Origin: Eledone cirrhosa
Lineage: Eukaryota > Mollusca > Cephalopoda > Octopoda > Eledonidae
Length of the DNA: 64,000 bases
Direction of reading: 5' to 3'
Assembly: GCA_964016885.1 (NCBI GenBank)
Contig: OZ024744.1
Coordinates: 20,266,098-20,330,097 of the forward strand
Shown: positions 39,020 to 54,200 of the stretch, in pieces
Layout of the letters: each line of letters opens with the position of its first letter
Numbering within the stretch: the stretch's first letter is position 1
Made by a program: the position numbers and the translations under genes
The notes under the pieces: model-generated
What the model was told of the DNA's origin: nothing
Databases searched by the model: none
What the model saw: the letters and a program-made list of their open reading frames with translations, nothing else

Positions 39020-41602
39020 TTAACAACAGTTCACTCTTCAAATAAAACTCGTTTTATCAACAGTTGAATATTAAGAACTGACTCGTTTTAACAACAGTTC
39101 AACCTTAAGAACTGACTCGTTTAACAACAGTTGAATCTTCAAATAAAAGTCGTTTTAACAACAGTTGAAACTTAAGAACCGACTCGTTTTAACAACATTT
39201 GAATCTTAAGATAAAACTCGTTTTAACAACAATTGAATCTTAAGAACTGACTCGTTTTAACAACAGTTGAATGTTAAGATAAAACTCGTTTTAACAATAG
39301 TTGAATCTTAAGAACTGACTCGTTTAACAACAGTTGAATCTTAAGATAAAACTCGTTTTAACAACAGTTGAATCTTAAGAACTGACTCGTTTCATCAACA
39401 GTTCAACCTTAAGAACGGACTCGTTTTAACAACAGTTGAATCTTCAAATAAAACTCGTTTTAACAACAGTTGAATCTTAAGAACTGACTCGTTTTAAGAA
39501 CAGTTGAATGTTAAGATAAAACTCGTTTTAACAATAGTTGAATCTTAAGAACTGACTCGTTTTAACAACAGTTGAATCTTAAGATAAAACTCGTTTTAAC
39601 AACAGTTGACTCTTAAGAACTGACTCGTTTTAACAACAGCTGAATCTTAAGATAAAACTCGTTTTAACAACAGTTGAATCTTATGAACTGACTCGTTTTA
39701 TCAACAGTTCAACCTTAAGAACTGACTCGTTTTAACAACACTTTATTCTTCAAATAAAACTCGTTTTAACAACAGTTGAATCTTAAGAACTGACTCGTTT
39801 TAACAACAGTTGAAACTTAAGATAAAACTCGTTTTAACAACAGTTGAATCTTAAGAACTGACTCGTTTTAACAACAGCTGATACTTAAGATAAAACTCGT
39901 TTTAACAACAGTTGAATCTTAACAACTGACTCGTTTTAACAACAGTTCAACCTTAAGAACTGACTCGTTTTAACAACAGTTGAATCTTCAAATAAAACTC
40001 GATTTAACAACAGTTGAATCTTAAGAACTGACTCGTTTTAACAACAGTTGAATCTTAAGATAAAACTTGGTTTAACAACAGTTGAATCTTAAGAACTGAC
40101 TCGTTTTAACAACAGATGAATGTTCAAATAAAAGTCGTTTTAACAACAGTTGAATCTTAAGAACTGACTCGTTTTAACAGCAGTTGAATGTTAAGATAAA
40201 ACTCGTTTTAACAATAGTTGAATCTTAAGAACTGACTCGTTTTAACAACAGTTGAAACTTAAGAACTGACTCGTTTTAACAACAGCTGAATCTTAATATA
40301 AAACTCGTTTTAACAACAGTTCAAACTTAAGAAATGATTCGTTTTAACAACAGTTGAATCTTATGAACTGACTCATTTTAACAACAGTTGAATCTTAAGA
40401 TAACATTCGTTTTAACAACAGTTGAATCTTAAGAACTGATTCGTTTTAACAGCAGTTGAATCTTAAGATAAAACTCGTTTTAACAACAGTTGAATCTTCA
40501 AATAAAACTCGTTTTAACAACAGTTGAATCTTAAGAACTGACTCGTTTTAACAACAGTTGAATCTTAAGATAAAATTCGTTTTAACAACAGTTGAATCTT
40601 AAGAACTGATTCGTTTTAACAACAGTTCAAACTTAAGAACTGACTCGTTTTAACAACAGTTGAATCTTATGAACTGACCCATTTCAACAACAGTTGAATC
40701 TTAAGATAACATTCGTTTTAACAACAGTTGAATCTTAAGAACTGACTCGTTTTAACAGCAGTTGAATCTTAAGATAAAACTCTTTTTAACAACAGTTGAA
40801 TCTTAAGAACTGACTCGTTTTAACAACATTTGAATCTTAAGATAAAACTCATTTTAACAACAATTGAATCTTAAGAACTGACTCGTTTTAACAACAGTTG
40901 AATGTTAAGATAAAACTCGTTTTAACAATAGTTGAATCTTAAGAACTCACTCGTTTTAACAACAGTTGAATCTTAAGATAAAACTCGTTTTAACAACAGT
41001 TGAATCTTATGAACTGACTCGTTTTATCAACAGTTCAACCTTAAGAACTGATTCGTTTTAACAACACTTGAATCTTCAAATAAAACTCGTTTTAATAACA
41101 GTTGAATCTTAAGAACTGACTCGTTTTAACAACAGCTGAATCTTAAGATAAAACTCGTTTTAACAACAGTTGATTCTTAAGAACTGACTCGTCTTAACAA
41201 CAGCTGAATCTTAAGATAAAACTCGTTTTAACAACAGTTGAATCTTAAGAACTGACTCGATTTATCAACAGTTCAACCTTAAGGACTGACTCGCTTTAAC
41301 AACAGTTGAATCTTCAAATAAAACTCGTTTTAACAACAGTTGAATCTTAAGAACTGACTCGTTTTAACAACAGTTCAAACTTAAGAACTGACTCGTTTTA
41401 ACAACAGTTGAATCTTATGAACTGACTCATTTTAACGACAGTTGAATCTTAAGATAACATTCGTTTTAACAACAGTTGAATCTTAAGAACTGACTCGTTT
41501 TAACAACAGTTGAATCTTAAAGATAACACTCGTTTTAACAACAGTTGAATCTTAAGAACTGACACGTTTCATCAACAATTCAACCTTAAGAACTGACTCG
41601 TT
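39020..41602 (+). repeat. 2,583-bp HOR, copy 1
   Basis: First unit with the zone III marker set: a one-base-short CTCGTTTAACAACAG (39119), GAACGGACTCG, GTTTTAAGAACAG, CACTTTATTCTTC (39739), GCTGATACTTAAG, CAGATGAATGTTC and CTTAATATAAAAC. CTCGTTTAAC/CTCGTTTGAC (39119 and 41702) and CACTTTATT (39739 and 42322) both give an offset of 2,583 bp (76 monomers less 1). Confidence 0.78.
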
Positions 41603-43070
41603 TTAACAACAGTTCAATCTTCAAATAAAACTCGTTTTATCAACAGTTGAATCTTAAGAACTGACTCGTTTTAACAACAGTTCAACCTTAAGAACTGACT
41701 CGTTTGACAACAGTTGAATCTTCAAATAAAAGTCGTTTTAACAACAGTTGAAACTTAAGAACCGACTCGTTTTAACAACATTTGAATCTTAAGATAAAAC
41801 TCGTTTTAACAACAATTGAATCTTAAGAACTGACTCGTTTTAACAACAGTTGAATGTTAAGATAAAACTCGTTTTAACAATAGTTGAATCTTAAGAACTG
41901 ACTCGTTTAACAACAGTTGAATCTTAAGATAAAACTCGTTTTAACAACAGTTGAATCTTAAGAACTGACTCGTTTCATCAACAGTTCAACCTTAAGAACG
42001 GACTCGTTTTAACAACAGTTGAATCTTCAAGTAAAACTCGTTTTAACAACAGTTGAATCTTAAGAACTGACTCGTTTTAAGAACAGTTGAATGTTAAGAT
42101 AAAACTCGTTTTAACAATAGTTGAATCTTAAGAACTGACTCGTTTTAACAACAGTTGAATCTTAAGATAAAACTCGTTTTAACAACAGTTGAATCTTAAG
42201 AACTGACTCGTTTTAACAACAGCTGAATCTTAAGATAAAACTCGTTTTAACAACAGTTGAATCTTATGAACTGACTCGTTTTATCAACAGTTCAACCTTA
42301 AGAACTGACTCGTTTTAACAACACTTTATTCTTCAAATAAAACTCGTTTTAACAACAGTTGAATCTTAAGAACTGACTCGTTTTAACAACAGTTGAAACT
42401 TAAGATAAAACTCGTTTTAACAACAGTTGAATCTTAAGAACTGACTCGTTTTAACAACAGCTGATACTTAAGATAAAACTCGTTTTAACAACAGTTGAAT
42501 CTTAACAACTGACTCGTTTTAACAACAGTTCAACCTTAAGAACTGACTCGTTTTAACAACAGTTGAATCTTCAAATAAAACTCGATTTAACAACAGTTGA
42601 ATCTTAAGAACTGACTCGTTTTAACAACAGTTGAATCTTAAGATAAAACTTGTTTTAACAACAGTTGAATCTTAAGAACTGACTCGTTTTAACAACAGAT
42701 GAATGTTCAAATAAAAGTCGTTTTAACAACAGTTGAATCTTAAGAACTGACTCGTTTTAACAGCAGTTGAATGTTAAGATAAAACTCGTTTTAACAATAG
42801 TTGTATCTTAAGAACTGACTCGTTTTAACAACAGTTGAAACTTAAGAACTGACTCGTTTTAACAACAGCTGAATCTTAATATAAAACTCGTTTTAACAAC
42901 AGTTCAAACTTAAGAAATGATTCGTTTTAACAACAGTTGAATCTTATGAACTGACTCATTTTAACAACAGTTGAATCTTAAGATAACATTCGTTTTAACA
43001 ACAGTTGAATCTTAAGAACTGATTCGTTTTAACAGCAGTTGAATCTTAAGATAAAACTCGTTTTAACAAC
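41603..43070 (+). repeat. 2,583-bp HOR, copy 2 (partial)
   Basis: Follows copy 1 through CTCGTTTGAC (41702), CACTTTATT (42322), GCTGATACTTAAG and GTTCAAACTTAAGAAATGATTCG (about 42,905). It leaves at about 43,070, where CTTAATAACTGACTCG replaces CTTCAAATAAAAC. Confidence 0.75.
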
Positions 43071-46000
43071 AGTTGAATCTTAATAACTGACTCGTTTTAA
43101 CAACAGCTGAATCTTAAGATAAAACTCGTTTTAACAACAGTTGAATCTTAAGAACTGACTCGATTTATCAACAGTTCAACCTTAAGGACTGACTCGTTTT
43201 AAAACAGTTGAATCTTCAAATAAAACTCGTTTTAACAACAGTTGAATCTTAAGAACTGACTCGTTTTAACAACAGTTGAATCTGAAGATAAAATTCGTTT
43301 TAACAACACTTGAATCTTAAGAACTGACTCGTTTTAACAACAGTTGAATCTTCAAATAAAACTCGATTTAACAACAGTTGAATCTTAAGAACTGACTCGT
43401 TTTAACAACAGTTGAATCTTAAGATAAAACTTGTTTTAACAACAGTTGAATCTTAAGAACTGACTCGTTTTAACGACAGCTGAATCTTAAGATAAAACTC
43501 GTTTTAACAACAGTTGAATCTTAAGAACTGACTCGTTTTATCAACAGTTCAACCTTAAGAACTGACTCGTTTTAACAACAGTTGAATCATCAAATCAAAC
43601 TCGTTCTAACAACAGTTGAATCTTAAGGACTGACTCGTTTTAACAACAGTCGAATCTTAAGATAAAACTCGTTTTAACAACAGTTGAATCTTAAGAACTG
43701 ACTAATTTTAACAACAGTTGAATCTTAAGATAAAACTCGTTTTAACAACAGTTGAATCTTAAGAACTGACTCGTTTAAACAACAGCTGAATCTTAAGATA
43801 CAACTCGTTTTAACAACAGTTGAATCTTAAGAACTGACTCGTTTTAACAACAGTTCAACCTTAAGAGCTGACTCGTTTAACATCAGTTGAATCTTCAAAT
43901 AAAACTCGTTTTAACAACAGTTGAAACTTAAGAACTGACTCGTTTTAACAACAGTTGAATGTTAAGATAAAACTCGTTTTAACAATAGTTGAATCTTAAG
44001 AACTGACTCGTTTTAACAACAGTTGAATCTTAAGATAAAACTCGTTTTAACAACTGTTGAATCTTAAGAACTGACTCGTTTTAACAACAGCTGAATCTTA
44101 AGATAAAACTCGTTTTAACAACAGTTGAATCTTAAGAACTGACTCGTTTTAACAACAGTTGAATCTTCAAATAAAACTCGTTTTAACAACAGTTGAATCT
44201 TAAGAACTGACTCGTTTTAACAACAGTTGAATGTTAAGATAAAACTCGTTTTAACAATAGTTGAATCTTAAGAACTGACTCGTTTTAACAACAGCTGAAT
44301 CTTAATATAAAACTCGTTTTAACAACAGTTCAAACTTAAGAAATGACTCGTTTTAACAACAGTTGAATCTTATGAACTGACTCATTTTAACAACAGTTGA
44401 ATCTTAAGATAACATTCGTTTTAACAACAGTTGAATCTTAAGAAGTGATTCGTTTTAACAGCAGTTGAATCTTAAGATAAAACTCGTTTTAACAACAGTT
44501 GAATCTTAAGAACTGACTCGTTTTAACAACAGCTGAATCTTAAGATAAAACTCGTTTTAACAACATTTGAATCTTAAGAACTGACTCGATTTATCAACAG
44601 TTCGACCTTAAGAAGTGACTCGTTTTAACAACAGTTGAATCTTCAATTAAAACTCGTTTTAACAACAGTTGAATCTTAAGAACTGACTCGTTTTAACAAC
44701 AGTTGAATCTGAAGATAAAATTCGTTTTAACAACAGTTGAATCTTAAGAACTGATTCGTTTTAACAACAGTTCAAACTTAAGAACTGACTCGTTTTAACA
44801 ACAGTTGAATCTTATGAACTGACTCATTTTAACAACAGTTGAATCTTAAGATAACATTCGTTTTAACAACAGTTGAATCTTAAGAACTGACTCGTTTTAA
44901 CAACAGTTGAATCTTAAAGATAAAACTCGTTTTAACAACAGTTGAATCTTAAGAACTGACTCGGTTCATCAACAATTCAACCTTAAGAACTGACTCGTTT
45001 TAACAACAGTTCAATCTTCAAATAAAACTCGTTTTAACAACAGTTGAATCTTAAGAACTGACTCGTTTTAACAACAGTTGAATCTTCAATTAAAACTCGT
45101 TTTAACAACAGTTGAATCTTAAGAACTGACTCGTTTTAACAACATTTGAATCTTAAGATAAAACTCATTTTAACAACAATTGAATCTTAAGAACTGACTC
45201 GTTTTAACAACAGTTGAATGTTAAGATAAAACTCGTTTTAACAATAGTTGAATCTTAAGAACTCACTCGTTTTAACAACAGTTGAATCTTAAGATAAAAC
45301 TCGTTTTAACAACAGTTGAATCTTATGAACTGACTCGTTTTATCAACAGTTCAACCTTAAGAACTGATTCGTTTTAACAACACTTGAATCTTCAAATAAA
45401 ACTCGTTTTAATAACAGTTGAATCTTAAGAACTGACTCGTTTTAACAACAGCTGAATCTTAAGATAAAACTCGTTTTAACAACAGTTGAATCTTAAGAAC
45501 TGACTCGTTTTAACAACAGCTGATACTTAAGATAAAACTCGTTTTAACAACAGTTGAATCTTAACAACTGACTCGTTTTAACAACAGTTCAACCTTAAGA
45601 AGTGACTCGTTTTAACAACAGTTGAATCTTCAAATAAAACTCGATTTAACAACAGTTGAATCTTAAGAACTGACTCGTTTTAACAACAGTTGAATCTTAA
45701 GATAAAACGTGTTTTAACAACAGTTGAATGTTAAGAACTGACTCGTTTTAACGACAGCTGAATCTTAAGAACTGACTCGTTTTAACAACAGTTGAATCAT
45801 CAAATCAAACTCGTTCTAACAACAGTTGAATCTTAAGAACTGACTCGTTTTAACAACAGTTGAATCTTAAGACAAAACTCGTTTTAACAACAGTTGAATC
45901 TTAAGAACTGACTCGTTTTAACAACAGCTGAATCTTAAGATACAACTCGTTTTAACAACAGTTCAACCTTAAGAGCTGACTCGTTTAACATCAGTTGAAT

Positions 46001-46500
46001 CTTCAAATAAAACTCGTTTTAACAACAGTTGAAACTTAAGAACTGACTCGTTTTAACAACAGTTGAATCTTAAGATAAAACTCGTTTTAACAACTGTTGA
46101 ATCTTAAGAACTGACTCGTTTTAACAACAGCTGAATCTTAAGATAAAACTCGTTTTAACAACAGTTGAATCTTAAGAACTGACTCGTTTTAACAACAGAT
46201 GAATCTTCAAATAAAAGTCGTTTTAACAACAGTTGAATCTTAAGAACTGACTCGTTTTAATAGCAGTTGAATGTTAAGATAAAACTCGTTTTAACAATAG
46301 TTGAATCTTAAGAACTGACTCGTTTTAACAACAGTTGAAACTTAAGAACTGACTCGTTTTAACAACAGCTGAATCTTAATATAAAACTCGTTTTAACAAC
46401 AGTTCAAACATAAGAAATGATTCGTTTTAACAACAGTTGAATCTTAAGAACTGATTCGTTTTAACAGCAGTTGAATCTTAAGATAAAACTCGTTTTAACA
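43071..46500 (+). repeat. Zone III mosaic segment
   Basis: Satellite monomers throughout. 43.1-44.1 kb holds a series (GTTTTAAAACAG with one base lost, GAATCATCAAATCAAAC, AGTCGAATC at 43,650, GACTAATTTT, CTCGTTTAAACAACAG) that recurs at 55.8-56.7, 58.7-59.2 (part), 59.9-60.9 and 62.9-63.8 kb. 44.1-44.35 kb matches the last 200 bases of the window. 44.9-45.7 kb shares the CACTTGAATC/AATAACAG series with 40.8-41.15 kb. I do not see one clean period across it. Confidence 0.68.
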
Positions 46501-48124
46501 ACAGTTGAATCTTAATAACTGACTCGTTTTAACAACAGCTGAATCTTAAGATAAAACTCGTTTTAACAACAGTTGAATCTTATGAACTGACTCGTTTTAT
46601 CAACAGTTCAACCTTAAGAACTGACTCGTTTTAACAACACTTTATTCTTCAAATAAAACTCGTTTTAACAACAGTTGAATCTTAAGAACTGACTCGTTTT
46701 AACAACAGTTGAAACTTAAGATAAAACTCGTTTTAACAACAGTTGAATCTTAAGAACTGACTCGTTTTAACAACAGCTGATACTTAAGATAAAACTCGTT
46801 TTAACAACAGTTGAATCTTAACAACTGACTCGTTTTAACAACAGTTCAACCTTAAGAACTGACTCGTTTTAACAACAGTTGAATCTTCAAATAAAACTCG
46901 ATTTAACAACAGTTGAATCTTAAGAACTGACTCGTTTTAACAACAGTTGAATCTTAAGATAAAACTTGGTTTAACAACAGTTGAATCTTAAGAACTGACT
47001 CGTTTTAACAACAGATGAATGTTCAAATAAAAGTCGTTTTAACAACAGTTGAATCTTAAGAACTGACTCGTTTTAACAGCAGTTGAATGTTAAGATAAAA
47101 CTCGTTTTAACAATAGTTGAATCTTAAGAACTGACTCGTTTTAACAACAGTTGAAACTTAAGAACTGACTCGTTTTAACAACAGCTGAATCTTAATATAA
47201 AACTCGTTTTAACAACAGTTCAAACTTAAGAAATGATTCGTTTTAACAACAGTTGAATCTTATGAACTGACTCATTTTAACAACAGTTGAATCTTAAGAT
47301 AACATTCGTTTTAACAACAGTTGAATCTTAAGAACTGATTCGTTTTACCAGCAGTTGAATCTTAAGATAAAACTCGTTTTAACAACAGTTGAATCTTCAA
47401 ATAAAACTCGTTTTAACAACAGTTGAATCTTAAGAACTGACTCGTTTTAACAACAGTTGAATCTTAAGATAAAATTCGTTTTAACAACAGTTGAATCTTA
47501 AGAACTGATTCGTTTTAACAACAGTTCAAACTTAAGAACTGACTCGTTTTAACAGCAGTTGAATCTTAAGATAAAACTCTTTTTAACAACAGTTGAATCT
47601 TAAGAACTGACTCGTCTTAACAACAGCTGAATCTTAAGATAAAACTCGTTTTAACAACAGTTGAATCTTAAGAACTGACTCGATTTATCAACAGTTCAAC
47701 CTTAAGGACTGACTCGTTTTAACAACAGTTGAATCTTCAAATAAAACTCATTTTAACAACAGTTGAATCTTAAGAACTGACTCGTTTTAACAACAGTTCA
47801 AACTTAAGAACTGACTCGTTTTAACAACAGTTGAATCTTATGAACTGACTCATTTTAACGACAGTTGAATCTTAAGATAACATTCGTTTTAACAACAGTT
47901 GAATCTTAAGAACTGACTCGTTTTAACAACAGTTGAATCTTAAAGATAACACTCGTTTTAACAACAGTTGAATCTTAAGAACTGACACGTTTCATCAACA
48001 ATTCAACCTTAAGAACTGACTCGTTTTAACAACAGTTCAATCTTCAAATAAAACTCGTTTTATCAACAGTTGAATCTTAAGAACTGACTCGTTTTAACAA
48101 CAGTTCAACCTTAAGAACTGACTC
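46501..48124 (+). repeat. Partial zone III unit before the 3-kb series
   Basis: Contains CACTTTATT at 46638, GCTGATACTTAAG, CAGATGAATGTTC, CTTAATATAAAAC, TCGTCTTAAC (about 47,608), and CACGTTTCATC (about 47,985). The order follows 39.7-41.6 kb with internal losses of monomers. CACTTTATT next occurs at 48745, 2,107 bp later. Confidence 0.7.
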
Positions 48125-51100
48125 GTTTAACAACAGTTGAATCTTCAAATAAAAGTCGTTTTAACAACAGTTGAAACTTAAGAACCGACTCGTTTTAACA
48201 ACATTTGAATCTTAAGATAAAACTCGTTTTAACAACAATTGAATCTTAAGAACTGACTCGTTTTAACAACAGTTGAATGTTAAGATAAAACTCGTTTTAA
48301 CAATAGTTGAATCTTAAGAACTGACTCGTTTAACAACAGTTGAATCTTAAGATAAAACTCGTTTTAACAACAGTTGAATCTTAAGAACTGACTCGTTTCA
48401 TCAACAGTTCAACCTTAAGAACGGACTCGTTTTAACAACAGTTGAATCTTCAAGTAAAACTCGTTTTAACAACAGTTGAATCTTAAGAACTGACTCGTTT
48501 TAAGAACAGTTGAATGTTAAGATAAAACTCGTTTTAACAATAGTTGAATCTTAAGAACTGACTCGTTTTAACAACAGTTGAATCTTAAGATAAAACTCGT
48601 TTTAACAACAGTTGAATCTTAAGAACTGACTCGTTTTAACAACAGCTGAATCTTAAGATAAAACTCGTTTTAACAACAGTTGAATCTTATGAACTGACTC
48701 GTTTTATCAACAGTTCAACCTTAAGAACTGACTCGTTTTAACAACACTTTATTCTTCAAATAAAACTCGTTTTAACAACAGTTGAATCTTAAGAACTGAC
48801 TCGTTTTAACAACAGTTGAAACTTAAGATAAAACTCGTTTTAACAACAGTTGAATCTTAAGAACTGACTCGTTTTAACAACAGCTGATACTTAAGATAAA
48901 ACTCGTTTTAACAACAGTTGAATCTTAAGAACTGACTCGTTTCATCAACAGTTCAACCTTAAGAACGGACTCGTTTTAACAACAGTTGAATCCTCAAATA
49001 AAACTCGTTTTAACAACAGTTGAATCTTAAGAACTGACTCGTTTTAAGAACAGTTGAATGTTAAGATAAAACTCGTTTTAACAATAGTTGAATCTTAAGA
49101 ACTGACTCGTTTTAACAACAGTTGAATCTTAAGATAAAACTCGTTTTAACAACAGTTGACTCTTAAGAACTGACTCGTTTTAACAACAGCTGAATCTTAA
49201 GATAAAACTCGTTTTAACAACAGTTGAATCTTATGAACTGACTCGTTTTATCAACAGTTCAACCTTAAGAACTGACTCGTTTTAACAACACTTTATTCTT
49301 CAAATAAAACTCGTTTTAACAACAGTTGAATCTTAAGAACTGACTCGTTTTAACAACAGTTGAAACTTAAGATAAAACTCGTTTTAACAACAGTTGAATC
49401 TTAAGAACTGACTCGTTTTAACAACAGCTGATACTTAAGATAAAACTCGTTTTAACAACAGTTGAATCTTAACAACTGACTCGTTTTAACAACAGTTCAA
49501 CCTTAAGAACTGACTCGTTTTAACAACAGTTGAATCTTCAAATAAAACTCGATTTAACAACAGTTGAATCTTAAGAACTGACTCGTTTTAACAACAGTTG
49601 AATCTTAAGATAAAACTTGTTTTAACAACAGTTGAATCTTAAGAACTGACTCGTTTTAACAACAGATGAATGTTCAAATAAAAGTCGTTTTAACAACAGT
49701 TGAATCTTAAGAACTGACTCGTTTTAACAGCAGTTGAATGTTAAGATAAAACTCGTTTTAACAATAGTTGAATCTTAAGAACTGACTCGTTTTAACAACA
49801 GTTGAAACTTAAGAACTGACTCGTTTTAACAACAGCTGAATCTTAATATAAAACTCGTTTTAACAACAGTTGAATCTTAACAACTGACTCGTTTTAACAA
49901 CAGTTCAACCTTAAGAACTGACTCGTTTTAACAACAGTTGAATCTTCAAATAAAACTCGATTTAACAACAGTTGAATCTTAAGAACTGACTCGTTTTAAC
50001 AACAGTTGAATCTTAAGATAAAACTTGGTTTAACAACAGTTGAATCTTAAGAACTGACTCGTTTTAACAACAGATGAATGTTCAAATAAAAGTCGTTTTA
50101 ACAACAGTTGAATCTTAAGAACTGACTCGTTTTAACAGCAGTTGAATGTTAAGATAAAACTCGTTTTAACAATAGTTGAATCTTAAGAACTGACTCGTTT
50201 TAACAACAGTTGAAACTTAAGAACTGACTCGTTTTAACAACAGCTGAATCTTAATATAAAACTCGTTTTAACAACAGTTCAAACTTAAGAAATGATTCGT
50301 TTTAACAACAGTTGAATCTTATGAACTGACTCATTTTAACAACAGTTGAATCTTAAGATAACATTCGTTTTAACAACAGTTGAATCTTAAGAACTGATTC
50401 GTTTTAACAGCAGTTGAATCTTAAGATAAAACTCGTTTTAACAACAGTTGAATCTTCAAATAAAACTCGTTTTAACAACAGTTGAATCTTAAGAACTGAC
50501 TCGTTTTAACAACAGTTGAATCTTAAGATAAAATTCGTTTTAACAACAGTTGAATCTTAAGAACTGATTCGTTTTAACAACAGTTCAAACTTAAGAACTG
50601 ACTCGTTTTAACAACAGTTGAATCTTATGAACTGACCCATTTTAACAACAGTTGAATCTTAAGATAACATTCGTTTTAACAACAGTTGAATCTTAAGAAC
50701 TGACTCGTTTTAACAGCAGTTGAATCTTAAGATAAAACTCTTTTTAACAACAGTTGAATCTTAAGAACTGACTCGTCTTAACAACAGCTGAATCTTAAGA
50801 TAAAACTCGTTTTAACAACAGTTGAATCTTAAGAACTGACTCGATTTATCAACAGTTCAACCTTAAGGACTGACTCGCTTTAACAACAGTTGAATCTTCA
50901 AATAAAACTCGTTTTAACAACAGTTGAATCTTAAGAACTGACTCGTTTTAACAACAGTTCAAACTTAAGAACTGACTCGTTTTAACAACAGTTGAATCTT
51001 ATGAACTGACTCATTTTAACGACAGTTGAATCTTAAGATAACATTCGTTTTAACAACAGTTGAATCTTAAGAACTGACTCGTTTTAACAACAGTTGAATC

Positions 51101-51285
51101 TTAAAGATAACACTCGTTTTAACAACAGTTGAATCTTAAGAACTGACACGTTTCATCAACAATTCAACCTTAAGAACTGACTCGTTTTAACAACAGTTCA
51201 ATCTTCAAATAAAACTCGTTTTATCAACAGTTGAATCTTAAGAACTGACTCGTTTTAACAACAGTTCAACCTTAAGAACTGACTC
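48125..51285 (+). repeat. ~3.1-kb HOR, copy 1 (3,161 bp)
   Basis: Bounded by the one-base-short CTCGTTT(A/G)AC monomer at 48125 and 51286. CACTTTATT occurs twice, at 48745 and 49289, 544 bp (16 monomers) apart, so the unit holds an internal tandem duplication. The next copy repeats both at +3,093 and +3,025 bp. The GAACGGACTCG and GTTTTAAGAACAG markers also occur twice. Confidence 0.8.
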
Positions 51286-54200
51286 GTTTGACAACAGTTG
51301 AATCTTCAAATAAAAGTCGTTTTAACAACAGTTGAAACTTAAGAACCGACTCGTTTTAACAACATTTGAATCTTAAGATAAAACTCGTTTTAACAACAAT
51401 TGAATCTTAAGAACTGACTCGTTTTAACAACAGTTGAATGTTAAGATAAAACTCGTTTTAACAATAGTTGAATCTTAAGAACTGACTCGTTTAACAACAG
51501 TTGAATCTTAAGATAAAACTCGTTTTAACAACAGTTGAATCTTAAGAACTGACTCGTTTCATCAACAGTTCAACCTTAAGAACTGACTCGTTTTAACAAC
51601 AGTTGAATCTTCAAGTAAAACTCGTTTTAACAACAGTTGAATCTTAAGAACTGACTCGTTTTAAGAACAGTTGAATGTTAAGATAAAACTCGTTTTAACA
51701 ATAGTTGAATCTTAAGAACTGACTCGTTTTAACAACAGTTGAATCTTAAGATAAAACTCGTTTTAACAACAGTTGAATCTTATGAACTGACTCGTTTTAT
51801 CAACAGTTCAACCTTAAGAACTGACTCGTTTTAACAACACTTTATTCTTCAAATAAAACTCGTTTTAACAACAGTTGAATCTTAAGAACTGACTCGTTTT
51901 AACAACAGCTGATACTTAAGATAAAACTCGTTTTAACAACAGTTGAATCTTAAGAACTGACTCGTTTCATCAACAGTTCAACCTTAAGAACGGACTCGTT
52001 TTAACAACAGTTGAATCTTCAAATAAAACTCGTTTTAACAACAGTTGAATCTTAAGAACTGACTCGTTTTAAGAACAGTTGAATGTTAAGATAAAACTCG
52101 TTTTAACAATAGTTGAATCTTAAGAACTGACTCGTTTTAACAACAGTTGAATCTTAAGATAAAACTCGTTTTAACAACAGTTGACTCTTAAGAACTGACT
52201 CGTTTTAACAACAGCTGAATCTTAAGATAAAACTCGTTTTAACAACAGTTGAATCTTATGAACTGACTCGTTTTATCAACAGTTCAACCTTAAGAACTGA
52301 CTCGTTTTAACAACACTTTATTCTTCAAATAAAACTCGTTTTAACAACAGTTGAATCTTAAGAACTGACTCGTTTTAACAACAGTTGAAACTTAAGATAA
52401 AACTCGTTTTAACAACAGTTGAATCTTAAGAACTGACTCGTTTTAACAACAGCTGATACTTAAGATAAAACTCGTTTTAACAACAGTTGAATCTTAACAA
52501 CTGACTCGTTTTAACAACAGTTCAACCTTAAGAACTGACTCGTTTTAACAACAGTTGAATCTTCAAATAAAACTCGATTTAACAACAGTTGAATCTTAAG
52601 AACTGACTCGTTTTAACAACAGTTGAATCTTAAGATAAAACTTGTTTTAACAACAGTTGAATCTTAAGAACTGACTCGTTTTAACAACAGATGAATGTTC
52701 AAATAAAAGTCGTTTTAACAACAGTTGAATCTTAAGAACTGACTCGTTTTAACAGCAGTTGAATGTTAAGATAAAACTCGTTTTAACAATAGTTGAATCT
52801 TAAGAACTGACTCGTTTTAACAACAGTTGAAACTTAAGAACTGACTCGTTTTAACAACAGCTGAATCTTAATATAAAACTCGTTTTAACAACAGTTGAAT
52901 CTTAACAACTGACTCGTTTTAACAACAGTTCAACCTTAAGAACTGACTCGTTTTAACAACAGTTGAATCTTCAAATAAAACTCGATTTAACAACAGTTGA
53001 ATCTTAAGAACTGACTCGTTTTAACAACAGTTGAATCTTAAGATAAAACTTGGTTTAACAACAGTTGAATCTTAAGAACTGACTCGTTTTAACAACAGAT
53101 GAATGTTCAAATAAAAGTCGTTTTAACAACAGTTGAATCTTAAGAACTGACTCGTTTTAACAGCAGTTGAATGTTAAGATGAAACTCGTTTTAACAATAG
53201 TTGAATCTTAAGAACTGACTCGTTTTAACAACAGTTGAAACTTAAGAACTGACTCGTTTTAACAACAGCTGAATCTTAATATAAAACTCGTTTTAACAAC
53301 AGTTCAAACTTAAGAAATGATTCGTTTTAACAACAGTTGAATCTTATGAACTGACTCATTTTAACAACAGTTGAATCTTAAGATAACATTCGTTTTAACA
53401 ACAGTTGAATCTTAAGAACTGATTCGTTTTAACAGCAGTTGAATCTTAAGATAAAACTCGTTTTAACAACAGTTGAATCTTCAAATAAAACTCGTTTTAA
53501 CAACAGTTGAATCTTAAGAACTGACTCGTTTTAACAACAGTTGAATCTTAAGATAAAATTCGTTTTAACAACAGTTGAATCTTAAGAACTGATTCGTTTT
53601 AACAACAGTTCAAACTTAAGAACTGACTCGTTTTAACAACAGTTGAATCTTATGAACTGACCCATTTTAACAACAGTTGAATCTTAAGATAACATTCGTT
53701 TTAACAACAGTTGAATCTTAAGAACTGACTCGTTTTAACAGCAGTTGAATCTTAAGATAAAACTCTTTTTAACAACAGTTGAATCTTAAGAACTGACTCG
53801 TCTTAACAACAGCTGAATCTTAAGATAAAACTCGTTTTAACAACAGTTGAATCTTAAGAACTGACTCGATTTATCAACAGTTCAACCTTAAGGACTGACT
53901 CGCTTTAACAACAGTTGAATCTTCAAATAAAACTCGTTTTAACAACAGTTGAATCTTAAGAACTGACTCGTTTTAACAACAGTTCAAACTTAAGAACTGA
54001 CTCGTTTTAACAACAGTTGAATCTTATGAACTGACTCATTTTAACGACAGTTGAATCTTAAGATAACATTCGTTTTAACAACAGTTGAATCTTAAGAACT
54101 GACTCGTTTTAACAACAGTTGAATCTTAAAGATAACACTCGTTTTAACAACAGTTGAATCTTAAGAACTGACACGTTTCATCAACAATTCAACCTTAAGA

